Assembly: GCF_000002985.6 (NCBI RefSeq)
Contig: NC_003279.8
Location: 1,984,001 to 2,048,000, forward strand
Length of the DNA stretch: 64,000 nucleotides
Origin: Caenorhabditis elegans
Taxonomy: Eukaryota; Nematoda; Chromadorea; Rhabditida; Rhabditidae
Reading direction: 5' to 3'
This document shows positions 45,401 to 56,500 of this stretch, piece by piece. Below the pieces are notes generated by a model. That model was given only the letters and a program-made list of their open reading frames with translations. It did no database searches and was not told the origin of the DNA. Positions within the stretch are counted from its first letter, which is position 1. Every line of letters starts with the position of its first letter. A program made the position numbers and the translations under genes.

Positions 45401-48400
45401 TTAATGACACCAATACGCAATGACTGAGTCTGTAATTTCACATAGTAATTTAACTAACAAAACAAAGTTTTGGAAAAAAATTCCGAACCAATTTTTTTGA
45501 TATTCGATTCAATATTTATTTGACATTTCACAGCCTTTTTCACGAAAAAAAAACCATTTTTCTACCTAAATTACCCGTATCCGAAAGTCGGGCAGTCTTG
45601 TTGCAAATATTCGCTGAATTTAATCCTTTAATATATATATTCGAAAAATCAGAGCCAATTTTTGACCTTGCAGAATCAATCGTGCACGTTCGGATCCTGC
45701 AATTCATAACATGGGCGGTATGGTTCCAATGCATCCACATCACCATCAACAACAACAAATGGCATTTCATCAAATGCCTCATTATCTTCAAAATTCGATG
45801 CCTGGACCATCTGGAATGATGGCTCCGAACAGTCAATCACAACAACACTCACCTCAGTTAACACCTCAAGGATCGCAGCAAGGATCACCGGTTCAGATGC
45901 ATCATCAGATACCTCCACCATTACAAATGGGCAATAACCAACAAATGGGCGGAGGCAATAATGGAATGTCACCGTTACAATCACCTAATCATATGATGAC
46001 ACCTATGTATGGGTGAGTTGGTTGCAAAGTTTAAGTGGCCCGGGGATATAAAGTTGGAGATTTGAACCACAAAAAATGCGGGATTTTTTCCCCAGAAAAT
46101 AGTGACGTCAGCACGTTCTTAAGCATGCGAAATCAGTTGAGAACTCTGCGTCTCACCTCCCGCATTTTTCGAAGATCAAAGCTAAATGGGACTTTCTAAC
46201 TCCACGTGGTTGCAAAGTTTACGTGGCCGTGGCGTGGTGGCCGAGTGGCCGAGTTTTCCAACCAAACTTTTTGAGCAATTACCCGTAAAATTACGATTTC
46301 AGCATCTAATTTTAAGTGCCGACCAGCAAAAATCTTTTTAAAAAATCAGCCACCAATTTTTTACACAGACACTTTGCACGGGGTTCTTTCTTTCCTCATT
46401 AATACTTTTTTGGAGTTTCTATGCCATCAAAAGTTTTTAGGCCATGTTGAAATTTCTAGGCCGTCCCATATTTCTAAACTTTTCTGTACTTCCTAGGCCA
46501 CCTTTCAATTTTCCAGGCTCCTAAAATATTATTTTTCACGGGCTCCGGCCTTCCTCACTGAATTTTTCGCGCTCCATTGACAATCGCCTGCCGGACTGGG
46601 AAAGTCGTGTACTCCACACGGACAAATACATTTAGTTTTACAACTAAAATCGAGCCGCGACGCGACACGCAACGCGCCGTAAATCTACCCCGGCCGTGCC
46701 CGAGCTAAAATGGCCTAGTTCGGCAAAAACTCTTCCATTTCAAGTTTTGCAAAATTTTTACAAAATTGTGTTATATTCGTAAAATTTCCAATGGGACTGA
46801 TATCAGCAGTTTCGTTTGAAATTGCCACGTGGCCGAGTTTCCCTATTTCGGGGCCTATTTCCGGATTTTTTAGAACACACCAATAACTGCTACGTGGCCG
46901 AGTTTTCTCTTGTAGCAAATATGCCCGGCCACGTAAATTTTCGAATAAAAAATAACAGAATTCAGTAATTTGGGCGATTTTCTCGAATGAAAACCTTTAA
47001 AAAAAGTAGATTTTCGGTTTTTTTTTTCTGGCTTCCCTCATAAATTGAAATGGAAGAGTTTTTGCCGAACTAGGCCAGGCCATATTTGGGGTAGATTTAC
47101 GGCGCGTTGCGTGTCGCGTCGCGGCTCGATTTTAGTTGTAAAACTAAATGCATTTGTCCGTGTGGAGTACACGACTTTCCCACGCGTTGTCCGGCAGAAG
47201 ATTTCCAATGGAGCGCGAAAAATTCAATGAGGAAGGCCAGAACCCCGTGTGCAACGTGGCCGAGCTTTTTTCAAGGCCGCGTGGCCTATTTGTTTATGAA
47301 ATCTGAAAAAAAAAAAATTTTTGGCCGGCAATTTTTTTTTTTGGAAAATCTATCTATCTGGTTTTTTTTCAAATTTTTCATCATGCCCGAGTTTTCAGTT
47401 TTTGCGGAATTTAAAAAACCTTTCTCATTGAATTTTTCGCGCTCCATTGACAATCGGCTTCGGGAAACGCGTGGGAAAGTCGTGTACTCCACAATGACAC
47501 TGAAACCGAGCCGCGACGCGACACGCAGCGCGCCGTAAACCTACCCAAGATATGGCCTGGCCTAGTCCGCCAAAAACTCTTCCATTTCAAAATATGAGGG
47601 AAACCTAAAAAATGACACTTTTTCAAACGATAATCCGCATACTTTCCAGGTATCATAATGGCTCACCACTCCATTCACCGATGGATTCACCCCATGCCTC
47701 AACATTAATGCTCGATGGATCAGGGACACCCTCTCCGTATATGGAAGTAAGTCCTCCCGGAATGCATGATTTCAATCAAGATGCCGGAAGTTTACCCAAT
47801 CTTCAAAATGTGCAACAGCAGCAGCAACAGCAACAGGAAATTTATACAAACGGGGGAGCCCCTGGTGGTGGATACTATCATGCTCCAATTGGACCAAGAC
47901 ATAGTACAGGTGCATGTGGTCCGAGGCTAGTACCCGGTCCAGCGTTGACACCCGAATCACAGTCGGCGCCGACGTCACCGCATAATCAATTGGATCCGAA
48001 TCAACCGCCCATGTGGCCGACGAGAACATTCTCCAATTCACCGGAGGCATTGGATATTCCGAAATTGACAATTACAAATGCTGAAGGTGCACCTGGGCAT
48101 CATGTTGATTCGTATAATGATTTTAATGTAGGTTGTATTGAATTTTCACGTGGTGTCAGATTGCCTCATTTCGGCTTGATCTACGTAGATCTACAAAAAA
48201 GGCGGGAATTTAAACGCAGAGTTCTGACGTCACATTTTTTTTGAGCTAAAATTTCCCGCATTTTTTCTAGATCAAACCGTAATGGAACAGCCCCTCACGT
48301 GGTGGCAGGCTGTCCCTTTACGGTTTGATCTACAAAAAATGCGGGATTTTTTTTGCCCAAAAAATGTGACGTCGGCACGTTCTTAACCATGCAAAATCAG

Positions 48401-49400
48401 TTGAGAACTCTGCGTCTCTTCTCCCGCATTTTTCGGAGATCAAACCGAAAAGAGACATTCTGACACCACGTGGCCCCTGGCACCCCACGTGAAAATTAAA
48501 GTAGCGAAATTTTGTTTTTTGTAAGCCAAAAAATAGTCTTAAATTTTGAACGGAGACCAAAAATTTTTTTTTTTAATTTTAAAATTTCCGCCGATTTTTG
48601 CTCATGTTTTGCTGAAACTCGGCCACCAATTTCACTTTCGCGGTCACGTGGCGATCGTAATTTTCGGATTTTTTCAAACTTTTCAAGACAAAAATTAAGT
48701 TTTCACAAGTTTCAACAATTCAAAAACAACTCGACGCCTAAATTTTTAGATTTTTTTCGAAAAAAAACGTTCCTGTCCTGATTTCTATTGAAATTTCGTA
48801 ATTATAAAAAACTCGGCCATCAATTTTTTTTCTCGGCCATGCGGTTTTTTTCAAAAAAAAATTCAAATTTCTGCATCTTTTTTTTAGTTTTCTATGCTAT
48901 CAGTTATGGTTTTCAAAAAACAAAACTCGGCCACCAATTTTTGTTTCGCGGTCGTTCTGGTCTTCCTCGTTGAATTTTTCGCGCTCCATTGACAATCGCC
49001 CGCCGGACTGGGAAAGTCGTGTACTACACGACAAATACATTTAGTTTCACAACTAGAATCGAGCCGCGACGCGACACGCAACTCGCCGTAAATCTACTGA
49101 GCCAAAATGGCCTAGTTCGGCAAAAACTCTTCCATTTCAAAATAGCTATATTCCGCTGAATTGTGGTTATAAAAGAACGAAACTCTTGGAAAAAAATATA
49201 AAAAAAGTCGCTGCGAGACTCCGTAAACCCCCTTTGTCCAATATAGCGCAATTGCATCACACATCTTTTTACAGGATCTTGGCCTCGACTCACTGGACAG
49301 CGTGTTATGTAACGGAGCGCCGCCACAGACAATATCCAACCACCAAACACCCAACAACTCATTCCATGATCCGGGCGGTACACAAATGCTCCAAAATTAG
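42407..49400 (+). CDS. crtc-1: CREB-regulated transcription coactivator (CRTC/TORC)
   Basis: Seven exons, phase-consistent, about 494 aa: 42407-42514, 43825-43902, 44206-44337, 44371-44594, 45674-46012, 47650-48127, 49275-49400. The N-terminus NTPRKFSEKIAILERKQNEE is the CRTC CREB-binding domain. GGSLPNVHQM and INRARSDPAIHN match the conserved CRTC serine sites regulated by AMPK/SIK and calcineurin. The middle is Gln/Pro/His/Met-rich. SNSPEALDIPKLTIT and the acidic DLGLDSLDSVL near the C-terminus fit the transactivation part. An in-frame TAG lies upstream of 42407; a second ATG at 42413 numbers the first serine 76, the value I recall from the C. elegans literature. Exon 4 has tandem acceptors (44370 and 44388); the second removes six residues and makes the other serine 179. 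CRTCs shuttle to the nucleus and activate CREB. Several introns contain repeats. Confidence 0.93.
42673..43060. repeat. Family I hAT-like element in crtc-1 intron 1
   Basis: The ends CAGGGGTGGGCGCAACTGCC and GCCACCCGCCCCTG resemble those at 1024-1442. The core shares ATTTCCAAAAAATAGTGCGA with that copy in inverted orientation. Target duplication not clear. Confidence 0.7.
43385..43790. repeat. TTTCCGGCAATTTCGGCAAT satellite in crtc-1 intron 1
   Basis: Degenerate GGCAATTGCCGGTTTTGGAA units; related to 36290-36778 in inverted orientation. It produces spurious ORFs of 79-148 codons on both strands. Confidence 0.7.
44051..44141. repeat. Family E fragment in crtc-1 intron 2
   Basis: One arm, from AGAAATTTTCAGAACGTCTC to TACTCCACCTTTAAA. 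Confidence 0.65.
44595..45673. other. crtc-1 intron 4, AT-rich
   Basis: No exon is needed to keep phase. It contains CAAAAGGTGGCAATTACT (shared with 29640) and GTCACGAGTCGAGACTCGAC, but no bounded element was found. Confidence 0.45.
46050..46209 (-). repeat. Family A MITE, copy 14
   Basis: Reversed; left end lost, right end AACTCCACGTGG. Within crtc-1 intron 5. Confidence 0.75.
46539..46742 (+). repeat. Family C element, copy 10
   Basis: CACGGGCTCCGGCCTTCCTC start; typical CGCGACGCGACACGC core. Within crtc-1 intron 5. Confidence 0.8.
47028..47250 (-). repeat. Family C element, copy 11
   Basis: From TCTGGCTTCCCTCATAAATT to GGCCAGAACCCCGTG, opposite to copy 10. Confidence 0.8.
47424..47598 (+). 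repeat. Family C element, copy 12
   Basis: Begins CTCATTGAATTTTTCGCGCT and ends at TATGAGGGAAA, lacking both outermost ends. Copies 10-12 occupy most of crtc-1 intron 5. Confidence 0.75.
48147..48300 (+). repeat. Family A MITE, copy 15
   Basis: Starts 20 bases after the donor of crtc-1 exon 6. It meets copy 16 tail to tail around CCCCTCACGTGG. Confidence 0.8.
48295..48472 (-). repeat. Family A MITE, copy 16
   Basis: Reversed full-length copy sharing its first CACGTG with copy 15. Confidence 0.8.
48951..49143 (+). repeat. Family C element, copy 13
   Basis: In crtc-1 intron 6. Typical core; the first bases are mutated to GGTCGTTCTGGTCTTCCTC. Confidence 0.8.
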
Positions 49401-49412
49401 GTCCCGCCCACG

Positions 49413-49529
49413 CACGTGGTGTCAGAGTGTCTCATTTCGGTTTGATTTACGTAGATCTACAAAAAATGCGCATTTTTTGAAAATTCCCGCATTTTTTGTA
49501 GATCAAACCGTGATGGGCCTGGCACCATG
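49413..49529 (+). repeat. Family A MITE, copy 17, just after the crtc-1 stop
   Basis: Starts 12 bases past the TAG at 49398-49400, so it must lie in the 3' untranslated region. Core deleted. Confidence 0.8.
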
Positions 49530-49537
49530 TCTCTATC

Positions 49538-49582
49538 TCTCATTCACTTTCTCTCTCTCTCTCTGTCTCTCTAATTCTCTTG
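49538..49582 (+). repeat. CT-rich tract
   Basis: CTCTCTCTCTCTCTGTCTC run. Confidence 0.6.
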
Positions 49583-49820
49583 CCCCTCGCCACGAGATTC
49601 CACGTGGCGGCGCCTATTTTTATCGAAATATACCCCAGAATTCCAAAACAACAATTAAATGTGATAAAAGACGAATTTCCGAAGCCCCCAAACACACACC
49701 TCTCCACCCACGCATTTCAATGTTCTTAATTTTTGAAAAAAAAATCGATAATTTTATTACTCTCTGTGTCTCACACTCTCTCACTCTTTTCCAGAATCTT
49801 CCCCTCGTTCCTCAAAGAAA

Positions 49821-50118
49821 ATATTACGGGGACATAAAATGCTGAGAATGCGTACTGCACAACATATTTGACGCGCAAATATCTCGTAGCGAAAACAACA
49901 GTAATCCTTGAAATTACTACAGTAGCCGCTTGTGTCGATTTACGGGAATGATTTAATAATCGATTTAAAAAAAAAAAAAAAGGAAATATTTAAATTTATT
50001 TCAAAAATCAGCGCTACAGTAGTCATTCAAAGAATTACTGTAGTTTTCGCTACGAGATATTTTGCGCGTCAAATATGGTGTGCAATACGCATTCTCAGAA
50101 TTTTTTGTTCACTTAATA
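49821..50118. repeat. Family B palindrome, copy 6
   Basis: Starts ATATTACGGGGACATAAAAT; central A-rich loop; right end decayed. It lies between crtc-1 and the convergent next gene. Confidence 0.8.
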
Positions 50119-50530
50119 CCAATCGCTCACGTTACTTTTTCTTTTTTTTTCTGTAAGAAATTATAATTTCAAATTGTTCTATTCCTGAAATAATATAGCA
50201 AAAGAATTATCGATTTTTTTTGGTCACACGTGGAAGAGAAACACAAAAAACTCGGCCACAAATTTTTTTTCGGCCATGTTGTAGGTGGCGCCAATCTGAA
50301 GGCATTAGAGCAAAAAGCTTGTTAAACAGGTAATCTCTTTTATAAAAACAAAAAGAACAGTGGAAGACAAGAAAAAGGCACAAAAAAATGAATGTGAACA
50401 TAAAGAGAGATCCGTCATAAAAATTAAAAATCGCATTGTGGGGGAAAATTATATTATTATATACATAAATAGTTTGAAGGAAAAACCAAAAATTTTGTTC
50501 CCTTCTTTTAAAAAATCGAGTCATTCTCGA

Positions 50531-53500
50531 TTAATGTCTCCTATACGGGTGGCTGTGGTTATCCCGTCGGCGGTCATCTCCACGGCGTCTGTCATAGTCC
50601 CGGTCACGTCTATGGTCTCGGTCGTCTCTGGAGCTTCGCGATTTTGATGGGTGACGCTTTCCATCATTGCGTCTCGCGTAGCTTGTCGATTGAGCTGGAG
50701 GAGAGTTCACCTGGAAAATATAATTGTTTCTTGAGGACTTCAGATAGTTAAAGGTGTAGTAGAACAGAGAATCTCGAAATATGCTGAATTTTTCTTATTT
50801 ATTTATTTTTTTTCTTTTGCAACATTTCATCTTTGAAGGTGGAGTAGCACTAGTGGGGAAATTGCTTTAAAACACGCCTATGGTACGACAATGACCGAAT
50901 ATCATGATAAAAAAATTCAAAAAAATTTTCTAAATTTTATTTGATTTTTTGAAAATTGAAAAAATCCCAGTTTTTTCCTAATTCCTATTTAAACTTCCGC
51001 CAATTGGATTTGTTCGATGGAGCGAGCTTGCACGTTTTTAAATTTATTTATTTTATTTTCGGTTATTTTCCACCGATTTTTAATGTTTTCGGTGTATTTT
51101 TGCTTGAAATTGAGAGAAAAAGTCAAACTAAATGCAAATTTTCGATTAAAAAGCACGCTTACTAAATCAGTGAAATTGATTAATTCAAGTTTGAAATCGT
51201 TTAAAAGCGTTACTTTTTCATTTTTACGCCTGTAAGCATGCTTTTTAATCGAAAGCTTGCATTTATTTTTACTTTTTCTCTAAAATTCAAGCAAAAATAC
51301 ACCGAAAACATTAAAAATCGGTGGAAAATAACAAAATATAAAATAAATAAATTTAAAAACGTGCAAGCGCGCCCCATCGAACAAATCCAATTGGCGGTAA
51401 TTCAAATAGGAATTAGGGGAAAACTGAGATTTTTGCAATTTGAAAAAAATCATATAAAATCAGGAAAAAAATTTTTTGAATTTTTTTATCATGATATTCG
51501 GTCATTATGACCTCATAGGCATGTTTTAAAGCAATTTCCCCACTGGGCGCACTCCACCTTTAAGGCTCAAAAAATGCTTTGAGCAGATTGATCTATATCA
51601 AATACTACTTTTTTCACAAAATCTACAATTTTTGCTCCCTTGCCAAAATCGTAACTTTACAAAACTATAAAAACGACCCGTACCCTTCTGAGAACAGGAA
51701 CATTTGTGGAGGTCGACGGTTCGTCTTCATCAAGCTCTTCCTTCGGTTCCAGCATGGCGGCAACCGACGGTGGTGTTGGTGGTGGAGTTCCAGCAGCATT
51801 CGGAGCAATTGAATCGCCCATCTTCTCTTGTTCCAGGCGTCGTCCCTTTTCTTTAATTTTCCTCATTATTTCCAACGACGCATCGTCCTTCTTCTTTTGT
51901 CTCTCCTCCGGCGTTTCGATTAGAAGTGCAGCACCGCGGTTGGAATTTGATCTCGCTTTTGCGGTTCCTCTGCTTTGCACTGCGAATCGGTTTTTTATGG
52001 CTTCCACCTCTGAAAAATATCGATTTATTAAAGATGGACTGCGCTCAGTGGGGAAATTGCTTTAAAACATGCCTATGGGGCCACAATGACCGAATATCAT
52101 GATAAAAAAATTTTTTAAAAATTTTCTAGATTTTATATGATTTTTTGAAAATTTAAAAAAATCTCAGTTTTCCCCTAATTCCTATTTGAATTTCCGCCAA
52201 TTGAACTCGTTCGTTGGAGCGCGCTTGCATTATTTTCGTTAATTTTATTTATTTGTTTTCATTATTTCACTGATTTTCTTCAATTTTTGGGGTTTTTAAT
52301 CGGAAAATGAAAGAAATAAGCAAGATAAATGCAGAATGTTTGTTAAAAAGTCGTTGAAAGTGCGCAAAGCATTGAAATTATGCGATCCGACGACGACAAG
52401 CCTGAAATTAGTATTATTCAGAGTTTTAGGCATTTTCAGTTACTTTTTAATGAACATTTTGCATTTTCTTGATTATTTCTTTCATTTTCCGATAAAAAAC
52501 CCCAAAAAATGAAGAAAATCAGTGAAATAATGAAAATAAATAAATAAAATTAGAGGGGGTACGTTTTCGTAAGGGGATTTTTTCGTAAGGAACGCTTTCA
52601 GTAGGGCAATGTGCGGCGCGCCTTTTCGCAAGCCCGCCGCACAGTCCTTCGCAATGCGCCGCACGGCTTCTTTGCGCACGCTTCTTCGTATTTATTTATT
52701 TATTTTTCCAACAGGAAATTTCGAACGGAATTCAATTAAAAACGGATTTTTAATGGAAATTAATTAGTTTTATTCGAGCTAAATACGGATATTTTCAGAA
52801 TTTTCGATGACAAAAACGGGTTTCAATCGATTTCGAATCGATCAAAATTAATATTAATCGAAAATGAGCGTTTCCTTCCCGGAAAAAGAAGAACTTGATG
52901 CTGAGAGTGATCCAGGCGGAGCCAAACGATTAAAATGATAGAAGTGATTTTTTATTCAGTCGAAATGGAAAATAAAACTGCAAACAAAAGTTAATTCGAT
53001 TAAATTAAGTAAGAAAAATCATGGCGAAATTTGGATAACCTGAGTATGGAAAATTGTTTCTATAATCTAATGGCACAGAGGTAAACAAAGAGATCAGTGA
53101 TAGCATTTCGGAATTTCCATAAAAGGGAAAAGTTTCTCATTAAAAGCACTGAAACCGGTATAATTCAAAAACACTGAAGTACAGAAATCGGGGTTTTTGT
53201 ATAATGGCACAGCGGTTGTTCGATTTCCGGATCGTCTCTTCAAGTCTAGGATCAATGATTTTGATAGTTGAATGGTCTTTTGAATCACTCCTCGCAGGTT
53301 TTGATAGTCGTTGTGATGATACATTCTCTGGAAAACAAAACAAATCGATATTATATACCTATTTGAGAACTTAAAAAACTACAAAAAGAAACTTGCCTTC
53401 AGCTTGGAAAATTGCTGCTCACTCGGGTTGTTTGTGAACTCTAATCCGTTTCGAACCCTCTCTCTACAGTTCCAAAAATCAACGGGATATCGAGCATCTT

Positions 53501-56500
53501 CTCCAAAATAGAATTTTTCGAGGTAGCTGAAGAAATCTGAAAAACGAGAATAATTGATTTCATGACAAGATTTTTCAAACCTTTCAATGCTGGATGAATA
53601 TTAACTGTTCGACATTTCAGAAGACGGAGCCAAAGAAGTACTTTGTCGTGTGGAGCAAAACTGAGAGTATAAATCGATTTTAAAAGATTCACGAATTCCG
53701 GCTTATTGATATCGTCTCCAACAGCTGAAATTTTGAATTAGGTTAGCAGCATTAAATATTTAGGTTTACCTTTTCGCAGATTTTTAAAAAGATTCACTTT
53801 GAAGTGACGCCAACATCCGAAAATGTCCGCATTCGGCCACACAGCTCTGCTCGCATTAACACTGGCCACTTCAAAGTCTGGATAGGTTGATAAATTTAAT
53901 AAATATAACCAACGTTTACCTGAAAATACGTATTTTGGTTGGATTCCACTACGTAGGAAAGATAGGAACAAACGTCTGTACAAATCTTCTTTGGCAGAGC
54001 CACACAAAGCAAAAACCAATGGAACTGCCACGTTCGTATCGAGATCCTGCAATGTCATTGGTTGACATCAAAATACCTTTCAATTAATACGCACCGTGAC
54101 TGTTGCGATGTAAAGCTGTCGATAATTTTTCGGAATTTCTGAGAATTTCCCATCCAAATGCAAGCTGTGTGCACCATACAAAGATTCAGCTTCCTCTGCT
54201 TGCCACACAACTAGCAAATCCTTATTAGACTCAAACGTTCCAGAACTGTCTAAACAACATTTTCCTCCTTTAAAATAGGCAGAATCGAGGGCTGGTGGAA
54301 AACTATTCGTCGATTTCCTACTCAGCATACCGTCCAGTATGCGACTGATTTCTTTCTGGAAAAAGTATATGTTTTATTGATTCCACGATTTATTATTTAC
54401 GTTGCTCTTGAGAAGTTCAACAACTTCATATCTTTTTGAAAGTGTAACAGCAAGCTCATAAAGGCGTTCTTTTGATGGTGAAGAAGACATTGATGAAACT
54501 GCGATTTTTCTCATAATTAATTGCACCTAAAATATAAATTTAGTTTTGAAAAACGTAAATTTCAGTATACTGCAATTTCGCTTCTCCTCGATTCGTGATC
54601 ACAATCACGACTGACTTTCACATGGCCTGTCTCAGTCTTGATACGCACGGATCCGGGGCACTTTCTCGAGTTTTTCAGTGTAACGTTACATCTGAAATAA
54701 ATTAATGAAATGTGTGACAATTTTTTCCTAGCGATAATTCACCTAGCCACAATGTCCCCATTTTTCAGTGTTTCTCTCGGACGATAGCTTTGATTGTTGA
54801 AAATGACCAATGGAGCTCCTCGTTTCGTCGAAATACTGAAATTGCATAGTTTCTATGTTTAATTGTTTTAGAAGTTAGAAGGCATACCAAAAATCTGAAC
54901 TATTCTCGCTGATATATTCCGGTGCCATTTCAAGCACCCCTCTTGGGCTATTGGCAATCGGTCTATAGTGCATCAGAGAACGTAACACGTGTGACTTGCT
55001 GGAATTTTATATTTTGATAGAGTTATTGATTAATAACAACCTATTTGTCAAAAACCAATCCGGATGGTATGGAGTCTCTTCGTCTTCAAACGGAGATTGA
55101 TATGAATTGTGACCTAAAAATACAACGTCTGTTATTTCTATTTAATTATTAGTTAAGACCTACACAGAAGATTGAATTCACTGGTTTCCTGTAGATCGTG
55201 ATCCATTTCTTCGGGAAATACAGCTGGATCAAAATCAAAAAATCTTTCAGTATTTGCCATGGAATCTGTTGTATCCAAGCTTGTTTCCTGAGTAGAATTG
55301 GCTATTGAATCGCATTCCGGGATATCGTCAGTGGATCTCGGCTCATCGAGCTCTCGAGAATTTGAAGGAAACTGCATATACAAATCAGACCGACGTGGTG
55401 ATGCAGGTGGAGTAACCAGATCGATTGTTGCAGGAGTCGATTCACATACATTTGTAGTAGACGCTTTCGGATTTCTTTTCTTCTTTAGATCCCTGTCGAA
55501 CGCTGAAAAATACTTTTCACTCTTCAATTAATCTTTAGACATCAATACTTGCCTCTAAAAAGGCGTTTGGCTCCGCTTGGATCACTCTCAGCATCAAGTT
55601 CTTCTTTTTCCGGGAAGGAAACGCTCATTTTCGATTAATATTAATTTTGATCGATTCGAAATCGATTGAAACCCGTTTTTGTCATCGAAAATTCTGAAAA
55701 TATCCGTATTTAGCTCGAATAAAACTAATTAATTTCCATTAAAAATCCGTTTTTAATTGAATTCCGTTCGAAATTTCCTGTTGGAAAAATAAATAAATAA
55801 ATACGAAGAAGCGTGCGCAAAGAAGCCGTGCGGCGCATTGCGAAGGACTGTGCGGCGGGCTTGCGAAAAGGCGCGCCGCACATTGCCCTACTGAAAGCGT
55901 TCCTTACGAAAAAATCCCCTTACGAAAACGTACCCCCTCTAATTTTATTTATTTATTTTCATTATTTCACTGATTTTCTTCATTTTTTGGGGTTTTTTAT
56001 CGGAAAATGAAAGAAATAATCAAGAAAATGCAAAATGTTCATTAAAAAGTAACTGAAAATGCCTAAAACTCTGAATAATACTAATTTCAGGCTTGTCGTC
56101 GTCGGATCGCATAATTTCAATGCTTTGCGCACTTTCAACGACTTTTTAACAAACATTCTGCATTTATCTTGCTTATTTCTTTCATTTTCCGATTAAAAAC
56201 CCCAAAAATTGAAGAAAATCAGTGAAATAATGAAAACAAATAAATAAAATTAACGAAAATAATGCAAGCGCGCTCCAACGAACGAGTTCAATTGGCGGAA
56301 ATTCAAATAGGAATTAGGGGAAAACTGAGATTTTTTTAAATTTTCAAAAAATCATATAAAATCTAGAAAATTTTTTTGAATTTTTTTATCATGATATTCG
56401 GTCATTGTGACCCCATAGGCGCGTTTTAAAGCAATTTCCCCACAGGGTGTACCTTTAAAGATGAAATGTTGCAAAAGAAAAAAATTGATAAATAAGAAAA

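Larger units (their letters stand above)
52033..56453 (-). mobile_element. Complete Mutator-like (MULE) DNA transposon
   Basis: A 4.4-kb element in intron 4 of the host gene. Inverted repeats of about 0.9 kb (52033-52928 and 55564-56453) flank a gene for a MULE transposase. The outer ends read GATGGACTGCGCTCAGTGGG and GGTACACCCTGTGGGG (the latter has a small deletion). A precise target duplication is not clear; both sides have TTTAAA-like sequence. The transposase runs in the same direction as the host gene. Confidence 0.85.

Noticed and set aside
52482..52679. 65-codon ORFs at 52482-52679 and 55813-56010
   Set aside because: Both are the same inverted-repeat sequence; no homology or splice context suggests translation.
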